From Pyramidobacter piscolens W5455 (GTDB lineage: Bacteria; Synergistota; Synergistia; Synergistales; Dethiosulfovibrionaceae), in NCBI RefSeq assembly GCF_000177335.1, contig NZ_ADFP01000128.1, forward strand, positions 1 to 33,453: a stretch of DNA of 33,453 nt, in the 5' to 3' direction. The first letter of the stretch is position 1. The number at the start of each line of letters is the position of its first letter. Below, in pieces: positions 1-8,249 of this stretch. Both the position numbers and the translations under genes were made by a program. The notes under the pieces are model-generated. The model worked only from the letters and a program-made list of their open reading frames with translations. It searched no databases and was not told the DNA's origin.

Positions 1-3000
1 TTGTAGGTCGGCGCGGAGACCGTGCCGTCGGCGTTGATCGTGGAGCCGCCGCCGAAGTGGGTGGCGACGCTCGACGAGACGCCCCACAGCTGCGAGCCGT
101 TGACCGCGTCGGTACTGGTCTGAGTGACGTCTCCCTTGGCGACGTTGACGATCTTGTGGCCGGTCGCGTCGAAGCCTTTGGCGGTGACTTTGCCGGCGAA
201 GACGGGAGCGTCGACGACGCTTACTTTGATAGCGCCGGAATCGTCGCTCAGCGTGATGTTGCTGCCTTTCTTGAAGTTGAGGACGTTGTCGGTCTTGCTG
301 ACGGTCTTCACTTTCACGCCGTCGATCTGGGCGTCCCAGCTTTGCAGGGCGCTGACAGACGTCGACGCGAGCTGTTTGAGCTGTCCTTCGGTGGCGGCCT
401 GTCCGGCTCTGCTGCCTTCGCCCCAGCCGGTGTCGAGGGCGGTGTTGGTCAGGCCGTTGATCGTTCCTTTGTCGTCTTTGTTGATGGTGAGTTTGTTTGT
501 CGTCCCCGTGACGCCGAATTTCAGTTCGTTTTTGAGGGCGACGACGACTTTGCCGTCACCGACTTTGGTTTCGGTGTTCGTGCCGTCGCCGGCGACGTGG
601 AGGGTCTCGCCGAGTTTCTTGGTGACTTCTCCGGTATCAGCCTTGAAGGTGAGCCCCTTGTTCACCGTGGCGCCGGTTTCGGCGATCTTGCTTTCCACGG
701 CCTTGAGCTGGGCCACGTTCACCGCGTCGGTCTCTTCGGTACCGGCGGCCACGCCGGTAATCTGACGGGTCACGCCGCCGGCGAAATTGCCGACGGAAAT
801 CGCATTGTGCGTCGATATCCAGACCGCGCCGGTATTGTTGCCCTTCAGGTAACCGTCTTTCCCGAACGCCGTATCGGCCAGCGAAGCGCTACCGAGGGCG
901 ACGCTGTCAGCCAGCTTGGCCGTAGCTTTTTTGCCCATCGCAACGGCGTTCGCGGCGTTCAGTTCGACGACGCCGCCGGAGACGGCGAAACTGTTCTTCG
1001 CATTTGCCTTGCTGTTATATCCCATGGCGGTAGAATAATCATCGTTTGCCTGTGACCAGGCGCCGCTTGCCAAAGACCAGCCGCCTGCTGCTGTCGTACC
1101 ATACCCCATTGCAGTAGAGCCGGATCCGCTGGCGATTGTATTATTTCCCATTGCCGTGGAAGTTTCTCCGGAAGCGAGCGTTTCAACCCCCATAGCAGTT
1201 GACCAATAATTAGTAGCTTTCGTATCACTGCCAAGCGCTACCGACCATGTGCCGGACGCTTCCGTGCCTTTTCCTAACGCCACGGAGTCCTGCCCGGTCG
1301 CCTTAGCCTGATCGCCGCCGGCAATGGCGTGAGCGCCGCTGGCCACGGACGCATAGCCGAACGCGGTAGCCGCTCCGCCGGTAGCGATCGTACCGCTGCC
1401 CATAGCAGTCTGCGCTGAATTCCCCGCCCCCGGCTGTCCTGCCGGAGCTCCTGCCTGTGTATTATAGCCTAATGCAACAGATTCAAGGCTGTACGCTTTC
1501 GCACCGTGCCCGATCGCCACAGTTCCCTGCTTTTCAGCCAAAGTTTCTGCACCGACAGCAACAGAACCCCAGCCTTTCGCCTGCGCGCCATTGCCTACTG
1601 CGAAAGAGAAATCTCCCGAAGCGTTGCCGCCGGTCAGAGCCGCCGCTTTCAAGCCGCTTGCTTTCGCCCCTACACCGACTGCCAGTGCGCGGTCGCCGGT
1701 AGCGCCGTCATTATTATAGTTTTCTTCGCCGCTGCCGCCCTTAGCGGAGAAGAAATGAACTTTGCTCCCCGTTATGGTCGTATTCAAAGAATCTTTTACC
1801 GCCTGCAGCTGGCGCAGGTTGACCGCGTCGGTAGCTTCCGTGGCGTCGCCGACGTTGATGATCTGGCGCAGTTTATCCGTCGTGCCCACGGAAACGGCAC
1901 CGGCCGTTTTGCCGTTTAAGTCAAACTTACTGAAAACGCCTTTCATTTCTGTAGTGAAAGCTGCGCGATTGGCAACAGAACCTGCGCCCAGCGCCACGCC
2001 GCCTTCCACGGTGGCATTGGCCTTATGGCCCAGGACAACGACTTCCGCCTTATCCGTCACCATGGCCGCAGCCGCTGTGCCGGTCGGATCCGTCGCATCG
2101 CCGGATCCTAAGATAACGCTGTGATTTGCTCCGGTCAATTTCCTCCTATCGCCAAGGACAATAGCGCCGTCTGTATTTTCCGCTTCGTTGCCAGACCCGA
2201 TAATGGTGGTATTATTGATTTTATTACCGGTATTGCCGAACCCATCAATCATGTTCAGCTTGCTTTCCTTGCCATCTTCACCGGTGAGTTTATTTCCCAC
2301 ACCAACTACTTTGGAAAGCTGGGCATAATCTGCTGTATTGGCACCGCCGATAGCAAGAACGGAGCCCCCGCTGGTCTTGACCATCTTTCCTAAAGCCGAA
2401 ATCATGTCATCCGTATTTCCTGTATCCATGGCAGTCTGTAAACCGCTTGCCAGCGGAATAGCTGACGCCATATCCAAAGGCCGATAAGAGTTGGTTATCT
2501 TATTTCCTGCGCCGAAAATCAGTGCCGCATTCGTATTTTCCGTCTTATTCGCCACACCGACGATACTGTTTGCCACGCCGTCAAACTGCACGTCGGTCTT
2601 TGCGCCGACAGTATTGAACGCACCGTAAACGGATGCAGTTGCCCCCTGGAATCCGCTTTTAAATCCCTTTGTACCGTCGCCATCCACACGGGAGAATGTA
2701 CCTGTCACCGCAGAAGCGGTACCATTGGCAGCCGCACCGGCACCGGCAGCCAGTGCCATACCGCCTTTGGCTCCGTCATTATTGTAATTGGAAACATGAT
2801 GTCCGGCATCATTCACACTATAATAATGTGTCCTGCCCGCTTTGAGCTGGGCGACGTTGACGGCGTCGGTGTCGTTGATGCCGGCGGCGACGCCGGTGAT
2901 CTGGCGGGTGACTGGCGTTCCTCCCGTGATCGTCACCGCGCCGACGGAAACGGCTGCGGCGGTGGATTTCCATACGCCGGTCGTATCGTTGGCGTGGTCT

Positions 3001-4952
3001 GCCCCAGGGGTGGGATCGTAGCCGACGACGCCCTTGTCGACAGAGGCTACGGAGCCGCTGCCGAGGGCCACGCCGCCTTCTACGGTCGAATTGGCGTTGT
3101 AACCAAGAACCACGACATTCTTCTTGTCCGTCACCGACAAACCGGCCGCCCCCGTACCCGGTTTGTCAGCGGAGCCAAGGACGATACTGCCGCTCGCGCC
3201 GTTCAGCTGCCGGTAGTCGCCCAGCAACAGGGCGCCGTCGGTGTCTGCTACCCCATTCCCCGAGCCGATGACGGTGACGTTATTGATATTTTGGCCGGTG
3301 TTTCCGAAACCGTCGATCATGTTCAATTTGCTTTCCTTGTCGTCCTCGCCGGTCAAAGTATTCCCTATGCCGACCAGCTTGGAATGCGTCGCGTAATCGG
3401 CGACGTTGCCGCCGCCGATGGCAAGGACCGCGCCGCCGCTGGAGGAAACATATTCGCCCAGCTTCTTTGCCAGTGCTTCCGTATTCCCGGTTTGAGCTAT
3501 TTGGGCAATTTCCATCAGATTGAAATCGTTTCCATCTTTGTCTTTCAAGTCGCCGTAGGAATTTTTGATGATGTTCCCCGCGCCGAAAATGAGGGACGCA
3601 TTCGCATGGTCGGTAACATTGACGGTACCGACGATGCTGTTTGCCACACCGTCATACTGCTCACCGCTTTTTGCGTTGATCGTGTTCATCGTGCCGAAAA
3701 TGCTGGCAGTCGCTCCCTGCGGCTCGCTGTTCACGTTGATGGAAGACCCCAGTCCGGCAACGATCGATGCGGTTCCTTTCGCTCCATCATTATTATAGTT
3801 CGGCGCAAAACTCAACTGTCCATTTCTATCGTTGACGCTGTAATAATGAGTCTTAGCCGCTTCTACGCTGGCAGCCTGTACCGCCTTCAGCTGTGCCACA
3901 TTGACCGCATCAGTGTCATTCGTACCGGCAGCGAGATTGGTGATCTGGCGGGTGAGCCCATTCGTCTTGTCGCCGATGGAAAGGGCGCCCAATTTGGATT
4001 GCCACGCCTTATCCGCGTTTATGGATTTCTTCCCGGTAGACGGGTCATACCCGGATTCGCCGCTACTGGTATCAGCTACGCTCCAGGCGCCAAGTGCCAC
4101 GCCGTACTTGACACTGGCCTGAGAATCGTACCCCAAGGCCATGGACATTGCATTCTGGGCATCAGCTTTTGACCCCACGGCAATCGTCCAGTCCGCATTC
4201 GCCTTCGCCTCTGTGCCGATAGCTACGGCTTCTTCGCCTTTGACGGTTAGATTGCTCCCCACAGCGACACCTCGCTGTCCGCCGCCATCGCCCATACCGA
4301 TAATAGTATTTCCATGACCGACAGACGTTCCCAGACTATTGGATACGGAACTGGTGCCTACCACGACGCTCCCGCCGTTCACCGTGTTGGTCAGGCCGAC
4401 GGCCACATTCTGGTCGCTGCCGCTGGAGTTCTTGGTGTAGATCCACTTTGTCGAATCGGACGGATCTTTTTCCGCCGTATAGCCGACCAGGTTTCCGACA
4501 CCGATGACCGTATTCTGTTCACCAAAGACTTTTGTCAACTTATGGTCGTAATTATTATAATCCGTGCCGAATACGGCATTATGAACGCCTTCCACCTCTA
4601 CGTTCTGACCGGCGACGATGCTGTTGTTCCTTCCATTTTTGACGCCTGCCAGTGTGTTGTTGTTCCCGAGGACGGTGCTGTTGATGCCTTCCGATGTGGA
4701 AGAAATACCGACGACGATGCTGTCGGCCGCTTTGGCGCCGTCATTGGCATAGTTGCTGCCGGCTTCCGTCTTCGTAGAGTTGGCACTGTAATAATGTGCC
4801 TCCGCCGCCGTTCCCGGCACGGGGCGCAGCAGCATCAGGCCGAGCGCCACGGCCGCCAGCGCGCCGCCTTTCAGGACGGCCGACGAATTTCTTTTCGTCC
4901 CGTGCGCCTCGGGAGCGGAGCGGTGCGGACCATGCGTGTTTCCCTTTCCCAT
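1..4952 (-). CDS. Giant trimeric autotransporter adhesin (YadA/Hia-like), N-terminal part
   Basis: I read one uninterrupted minus-strand frame of 1650 codons from the ATG at 4952 to the window edge; the C-terminal membrane anchor lies outside. The start follows AAGGAGG by 9 nt. Residues 1 to about 50 form a long basic N-terminus plus a hydrophobic signal peptide (ALAAVALGLMLL, then PGTAA). The passenger then has YadA-head repeats of the AxGxxAxA kind (about residues 1060-1330), four HYYS/HFFS...YNNDGA modules and several stalk/neck motifs of the form RQITGVAAGTxxTDAVNVAQLK near 3887-3955, 2836-2913, 1801-1871 and 701-774. The last, near 88-160, reads IVNVAKG...STDAVNGSQL. These are typical of type Vc secreted adhesins, which trimerise in the outer membrane and bind host surfaces. 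The ligand cannot be told. Base composition varies along the gene, with the 1700-2800 stretch AT-richer than the flanks, suggesting mosaic origin. Confidence 0.93.
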   Translation of the reverse strand, partial: MGKGNTHGPHRSAPEAHGTKRNSSAVLKGGALAAVALGLMLLRPVPGTAAEAHYYSANSTKTEAGSNYANDGAKAADSIVVGISSTSEGINSTVLGNNNTLAGVKNGRNNSIVAGQNVEVEGVHNAVFGTDYNNYDHKLTKVFGEQNTVIGVGNLVGYTAEKDPSDSTKWIYTKNSSGSDQNVAVGLTNTVNGGSVVVGTSSVSNSLGTSVGHGNTIIGMGDGGGQRGVAVGSNLTVKGEEAVAIGTEAKANADWTIAVGSKADAQNAMSMALGYDSQASVKYGVALGAWSVADTSSGESGYDPSTGKKSINADKAWQSKLGALSIGDKTNGLTRQITNLAAGTNDTDAVNVAQLKAVQAASVEAAKTHYYSVNDRNGQLSFAPNYNNDGAKGTASIVAGLGSSINVNSEPQGATASIFGTMNTINAKSGEQYDGVANSIVGTVNVTDHANASLIFGAGNIIKNSYGDLKDKDGNDFNLMEIAQIAQTGNTEALAKKLGEYVSSSGGAVLAIGGGNVADYATHSKLVGIGNTLTGEDDKESKLNMIDGFGNTGQNINNVTVIGSGNGVADTDGALLLGDYRQLNGASGSIVLGSADKPGTGAAGLSVTDKKNVVVLGYNANSTVEGGVALGSGSVASVDKGVVGYDPTPGADHANDTTGVWKSTAAAVSVGAVTITGGTPVTRQITGVAAGINDTDAVNVAQLKAGRTHYYSVNDAGHHVSNYNNDGAKGGMALAAGAGAAANGTASAVTGTFSRVDGDGTKGFKSGFQGATASVYGAFNTVGAKTDVQFDGVANSIVGVANKTENTNAALIFGAGNKITNSYRPLDMASAIPLASGLQTAMDTGNTDDMISALGKMVKTSGGSVLAIGGANTADYAQLSKVVGVGNKLTGEDGKESKLNMIDGFGNTGNKINNTTIIGSGNEAENTDGAIVLGDRRKLTGANHSVILGSGDATDPTGTAAAAMVTDKAEVVVLGHKANATVEGGVALGAGSVANRAAFTTEMKGVFSKFDLNGKTAGAVSVGTTDKLRQIINVGDATEATDAVNLRQLQAVKDSLNTTITGSKVHFFSAKGGSGEENYNNDGATGDRALAVGVGAKASGLKAAALTGGNASGDFSFAVGNGAQAKGWGSVAVGAETLAEKQGTVAIGHGAKAYSLESVALGYNTQAGAPAGQPGAGNSAQTAMGSGTIATGGAATAFGYASVASGAHAIAGGDQAKATGQDSVALGKGTEASGTWSVALGSDTKATNYWSTAMGVETLASGETSTAMGNNTIASGSGSTAMGYGTTAAGGWSLASGAWSQANDDYSTAMGYNSKANAKNSFAVSGGVVELNAANAVAMGKKATAKLADSVALGSASLADTAFGKDGYLKGNNTGAVWISTHNAISVGNFAGGVTRQITGVAAGTEETDAVNVAQLKAVESKIAETGATVNKGLTFKADTGEVTKKLGETLHVAGDGTNTETKVGDGKVVVALKNELKFGVTGTTNKLTINKDDKGTINGLTNTALDTGWGEGSRAGQAATEGQLKQLASTSVSALQSWDAQIDGVKVKTVSKTDNVLNFKKGSNITLSDDSGAIKVSVVDAPVFAGKVTAKGFDATGHKIVNVAKGDVTQTSTDAVNGSQLWGVSSSVATHFGGGSTINADGTVSAPTY
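1758..3852 (-). repeat. Two tandem ~1-kb duplicated modules inside the adhesin gene
   Basis: Each module begins with HYYSVND and YNNDGAKG. It then runs through SIVG...LIFGAGN, a GGxVLAIGG segment, ESKLNMIDGFGNTG and a VEGGVALG segment, and ends in a DAVN-QL stalk motif. Module A covers about 2834-3852 and module B about 1758-2833. The two translate to clearly related proteins, but module A is GC-richer. The similarity suggests an old intragenic duplication or exchange with another adhesin gene. Confidence 0.75.
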
Positions 4953-5050
4953 CAAAAATTTCCTCCTTCTGGAACTTCAAAAAATATCCACGGAATTGTG
5001 GGGTGAAAACGTATTTTGCAGAAACAACAAAACAAATTCATGGTAACATG

Positions 5051-5103
5051 TTTATCTTTATAATAAACCTGATTATTAAGTTAATTTCGGCTCGGGGGGG
5101 GGG
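5051..5103 (-). promoter_or_regulatory. Candidate adhesin promoter with upstream poly-C (C10) tract
   Basis: On the coding strand of the adhesin a run of ten C lies at 5103-5094, about 142 bp before the start codon. About 28 nt after it is TATTAT (5065-5060), a plausible -10 box; the matching -35 region (near 5088-5083) is poor. A homopolymer right next to a weak -35 is a known arrangement for slipped-strand promoter phase variation in other pathogens. Here it is inference only, and the -10 assignment is uncertain. Confidence 0.45.
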
Positions 5104-5227
5104 ATAAGATAATTATTTCGTATAAGATTATTTAAATTCATCGTCTCGATGAAAAATGGACGCCCGCGCGAAAGGTATCGCGAAGGCATGGAGGAATGGA
5201 AGAAGAAAGGTTTTCCGGCGCCCGGCG

Positions 5228-5285
5228 AAAAAAAATCTGCCGCGTCCCTCGCTCTTTCGCGAGGGACGGCGGCGAGATTTTTTTT
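5228..5285 (-). terminator. Intrinsic terminator after citF (bidirectional shape)
   Basis: A stem with arms GTCCCTCGC/GCGAGGGAC (5244-5252 and 5259-5267), extended by partly paired flanks, is bordered by eight A on the left and eight T on the right. It can end citF transcription on the minus strand and would also work in the other direction. Confidence 0.85.
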
Positions 5286-5394
5286 CGGGAGTTCCAGTTT
5301 TCAGGGCTCGGGGGTGAAGTACGCAAACTTGGCGAAATGCCGCTTCGATTATGCCGCGAAAGCGGGAACAAGCCCTCGCGGGGAGCGCGGCGCG

Positions 5395-6951
5395 TTACGA
5401 TCTTTCGTACGGCTCGATCTCGCGCACGACGTCGAGGATCGTGCCGTCGCGGGCTTCGAGGATGGCGACGACTTTGTCGTTCCACTGCAGCGGATCAGGG
5501 CGGCCGACGAGCGCGTAGGCTTTTTCCTGAAGCTCTTCGATGCTGACGTGCTTGACGCCGGCGCGGTCGAGGCAGGCGACGATGTCCTGCCGTCTGGGGT
5601 TGACGGCGACGCCGTAATCGGTGACGACGACGTCGACGCACTCGCCGGGGGTGGTGACGGTGACGACGCGTTCGCAGACGGTGGCCATGCGGCCGCGGGT
5701 CAGCGGCGTGACGATGACGGTGCACTTGGCGCCGGCGGCGGTGTCGGGATGGCCGCCGGGCGCGCCGCGCAGCACGCCGTCGGAACCGGTGATGACGTTG
5801 ACGTTGAAGTCGACGTCGACCTCCAGCGCGGCGAGGATGACGAAGTCGAGCTTGTTGACGAAGGCGCCCTTGTTGGCGGGGTTGGCGTATTCGCCGGCGC
5901 TGATCTCGTAATGGCGGGGATTGGTGCGGATGTCTTCGATGGCCCCGGTGTCGAAATCTTGCGTGTCGACGACGCAGCCCACGAGCCCCTTGCGCTGCAG
6001 CTCGCAGATGGGGCCGGCGATGCCGCCGATGGCGAAGCTCATTTTGATGCCGCGCTCGCGCATAAGCGGCTCGATGAAACGGTTCACGGCCAGCGAAGGG
6101 CCGCCCGCGCCGGTCTGGAAGCTGAAGCCGTCTTTGAACCACGGCGTGGCGGCCATGACCTTGGCGGTGGCCTCGGCCATCATCAGATCGCGGGGATTTT
6201 GGGTCATGCGCGCGGCGGCGGAGGCGATCTTTTTCGGATCGCCGATCTCGTCGACTTTTACCACGTAGTCCACGTTGACGCCGTGGATCGAAGCGGGAAA
6301 GTTGGGGTAGGGCACGAGCGTGTCGGTGATGACGACGACCTTGTCGGCGTATTCCGAATCGACGACGGCGTAGGAGAGCACGCCGCAGTCGCTTTTGCCG
6401 CCGACGGCGCGGCAGTTGCCGTACTCGTCGGACGTGGGAGAACCGATAAAGGCCACGTCGATGTGCACGTCGCCCTCCTCGATGGCGCGCACGCGGCCGC
6501 CGTGGCTGCGCAGGATCGCGGGCGTCTTCAGCCTGCCGCGGGACACCACTTCGCCCATCCGCCCGCGGATGCCGCTGGTCTGAAGGCCAGTGACGACGCC
6601 GTCTTCGATGTACCGGGCCACGGGATCGTGAGCCGAGCCCAGGCTGGAGGCGGCGATGGTGATGTCTTTGAGGCCGAGGGCGACGATCTCCTGCATGACC
6701 ATGTTGACGACAAAGTCGCCGTCGCGGAAGTGGTGGTGGAAGGAAACGGTCATGCCGTCCTTGAGTCCGCACGCCACGATGGCCTCGCGGATGGAGGCGA
6801 CGATTTTGCTTTCCCGCGGCTTTTCGCAGATGCGCGTGCGCGGGCCCTGTTTTTTTATGTACTGGCCGTCGCGGGCGTGAGCTCCCGCGTAAGGTTTCCA
6901 GCCCTGAGCGATCAGTTCTTCGGGAATTTCCCGGCCGACTGCGTTCAGCAT
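5395..6951 (-). CDS. citF: Citrate lyase alpha subunit (citrate CoA-transferase), CitF
   Basis: The 518-residue product matches the usual size and content of CitF. This subunit swaps acetyl on the acyl carrier protein for citrate, giving citryl-ACP, which CitE then cleaves to acetyl-ACP and oxaloacetate. The N-terminus MLNAVGREIPEEL is characteristic, and long CoA-transferase-like Gly-rich segments follow (for example GAGGPSLAVNRF and FAIGGIAGP). I chose the ATG at 6951, not the upstream in-frame ATG at 7020, because it lies one base after the citE stop and is preceded by GAGGGGGA. It is the last gene of the citDEF set. The accessory genes citC, citX and citG, needed to make and attach the prosthetic group, are not in the window. 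Confidence 0.95.
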   Translation of the reverse strand: MLNAVGREIPEELIAQGWKPYAGAHARDGQYIKKQGPRTRICEKPRESKIVASIREAIVACGLKDGMTVSFHHHFRDGDFVVNMVMQEIVALGLKDITIAASSLGSAHDPVARYIEDGVVTGLQTSGIRGRMGEVVSRGRLKTPAILRSHGGRVRAIEEGDVHIDVAFIGSPTSDEYGNCRAVGGKSDCGVLSYAVVDSEYADKVVVITDTLVPYPNFPASIHGVNVDYVVKVDEIGDPKKIASAAARMTQNPRDLMMAEATAKVMAATPWFKDGFSFQTGAGGPSLAVNRFIEPLMRERGIKMSFAIGGIAGPICELQRKGLVGCVVDTQDFDTGAIEDIRTNPRHYEISAGEYANPANKGAFVNKLDFVILAALEVDVDFNVNVITGSDGVLRGAPGGHPDTAAGAKCTVIVTPLTRGRMATVCERVVTVTTPGECVDVVVTDYGVAVNPRRQDIVACLDRAGVKHVSIEELQEKAYALVGRPDPLQWNDKVVAILEARDGTILDVVREIEPYERS

Positions 6952-6952
6952 T

Positions 6953-7864
6953 TTAGAGATCCCCCTCGTAAACGCCGCTGGCCTTGGCGAGCTGGATGAC
7001 GCGCTCGGCGCCGGGCACAAAGGCGATGTCGATCATTTTGCCGTTGATGGTGAACACGCCGACGCCTTTGGCGGCGTTTTCGCGATAGGCTGCGACGATG
7101 GCCTCGGCGGCGGCGATTTCCTGTGGCGTCGGCGCCAGCATCTCGTGGACGATGCGAATCTGGCGGGGGTTGATCAGCGACTTGCCGTCGAAGCCCATGT
7201 CTTTGTTCTGCTGCATTTCGGCGCGGAAGCCCGCTTCGTCGTCGAGGTCGGTGAACACGGTGTCGAAGCACTGCACGCCGGCGGCGCGGGCGGCGATCAG
7301 CATCTGGCCGCGGGCGGCGAGCATCTCGATACCGCCGGGGACCGGCTTGACCTGCATGCACTTGCGGTAGTCGCCGCCGGAAAGGGCGATGCCGAACAGG
7401 CGGGGCGAAGCGGCGCAGATTTCGTAGGCGTTGAGCACGCCCTTGGGGCTTTCGATGGCGGCCATCAGGAGCGTGCGCCCTTCTTCGACGGCGAACTCGC
7501 GCTCGGCTTCGGTCACGGCGGCGTCCACGGTTTGCACGTCGGCGGCGCTTTCGGTCTTGGCGATGCGGATGCCGTCGGCGCCTCCGGCGACGGCGACGCG
7601 AATGTCTTCCTTCCAGTGCGGCGTGTCGAGGCCGTTGATGCGCACGAGCACTTCCGTGTCGCCGTAATCGATGCTTTTCAGCGCATGGTAGAGCGAAAAG
7701 CGCGCCGCATCCTTCTGGTTCTCGGCGACCGCGTCTTCGAGGTCGAGCATGATCGAGTCGGCGCCGTAGACGTACGCGTCTTTGATCAGCCCGGGCTTCT
7801 GCGCGTTCATGAACATCATCGTGCGGCGCAGGCGGAACTTTTCCGGTTTCGGGCGGGGGATCAC
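6953..7864 (-). CDS. citE: Citrate lyase beta subunit (citryl-ACP lyase), CitE
   Basis: The 303-residue HpcH/HpaI-type TIM-barrel protein splits citryl-ACP into oxaloacetate and acetyl-ACP. Hallmarks are RRTMMF near the N-terminus, YGADSIMLDLEDAV with the metal-linked acidic residues, IESPKGV in the middle, and SLINPRQI near residue 240. I place the start at a GTG (7864) overlapping the citD stop as GTGA, with GGGGAGGC about 9 nt upstream. The longer in-frame ATG at 7930 would run deep into citD. The overlap implies translational coupling with citD. Confidence 0.95.
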   Translation of the reverse strand: MIPRPKPEKFRLRRTMMFMNAQKPGLIKDAYVYGADSIMLDLEDAVAENQKDAARFSLYHALKSIDYGDTEVLVRINGLDTPHWKEDIRVAVAGGADGIRIAKTESAADVQTVDAAVTEAEREFAVEEGRTLLMAAIESPKGVLNAYEICAASPRLFGIALSGGDYRKCMQVKPVPGGIEMLAARGQMLIAARAAGVQCFDTVFTDLDDEAGFRAEMQQNKDMGFDGKSLINPRQIRIVHEMLAPTPQEIAAAEAIVAAYRENAAKGVGVFTINGKMIDIAFVPGAERVIQLAKASGVYEGDL

Positions 7865-8166
7865 TTGATCTCGCCTCCCCAGGGATACGGTCCGTCGGCG
7901 TCGCGCTGACAGCCGCGATAATAGGCGCACTCGACGCGCGCCGTGATGGTGCAGTCCAGCGCGCCGTGGTCGTTGACGGTGACGGCGGCGTTTTTCACGC
8001 CGAGGCGCGCCAGCGTGGCGAGCACGGTCTCTTTGATCTGGCGCCCGTACTGGTTGACGACGGTGCTTTCAAGGTTCAGGCTGATGCCCGACGGCGCCGG
8101 CTCGAGCGTGACCATCACGTCGCTGGACTCGAGCGTGCCGGCCACGCCGGTGGTTTTCAGTTCCAT
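7861..8166 (-). CDS. citD: Citrate lyase gamma subunit (acyl carrier protein), CitD
   Basis: This 101-residue protein is the carrier subunit that bears the phosphoribosyl-dephospho-CoA group. The attachment motif AGTLESSD puts the modified serine at Ser14, as in known CitD proteins. The ATG at 8166 follows AGGAGG with normal spacing. It is first of the citDEF triplet and lies about 85 nt downstream of tctA, in the same direction, so uptake and cleavage of citrate are probably expressed together. The C-terminal tail, about ten residues rich in Gly and Pro, is ordinary for the family. Confidence 0.93.
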   Translation of the reverse strand: MELKTTGVAGTLESSDVMVTLEPAPSGISLNLESTVVNQYGRQIKETVLATLARLGVKNAAVTVNDHGALDCTITARVECAYYRGCQRDADGPYPWGGEIK

Positions 8167-8210
8167 GGCTTTGACCTCCTGACAGGATTTCTACGATAAT
8201 TCCAAGGAGA

Positions 8211-8237
8211 AAGCGCGGCCGGGGAAGCGCCGCGCTT
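8211..8237 (-). other. Hairpin between tctA and citD
   Basis: AAGCGCGG (8211-8218) pairs with CCGCGCTT (8230-8237). There is no T run behind it on the minus strand, so it is more likely an mRNA-processing or stability hairpin, or a leaky terminator, than a full stop between transporter and lyase genes. Confidence 0.45.
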
Positions 8238-8249
8238 GATCGGACAAAA

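Larger units (their letters stand above)
4953..5394. other. Non-coding stretch between adhesin and citF
   Basis: From 4953 to about 5150 it is AT-rich, unlike its surroundings, and holds the adhesin leader, its ribosome-binding site, the candidate promoter and the C10 tract. From 5228 to 5285 it holds the strong citF terminator. I see no convincing gene in the rest; open frames crossing it are shadows of citF. Confidence 0.7.

Noticed and set aside
1060-1500. Repeated pattern resembling a repeat array
   Set aside because: The repeats are short degenerate coding repeats of the YadA head (AxGxxAxA), not equal direct repeats with spacers as in CRISPR.
2796-4172. Long plus-strand frames across the adhesin region
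   Set aside because: They have no known motifs and oppose the continuous adhesin frame with its head and stalk repeats.
5149-6999. A 616-residue plus-strand open frame
   Set aside because: It is the antisense shadow of citF, which has clear homology; the plus frame is low-complexity Gly/Ala/Asp/Val.
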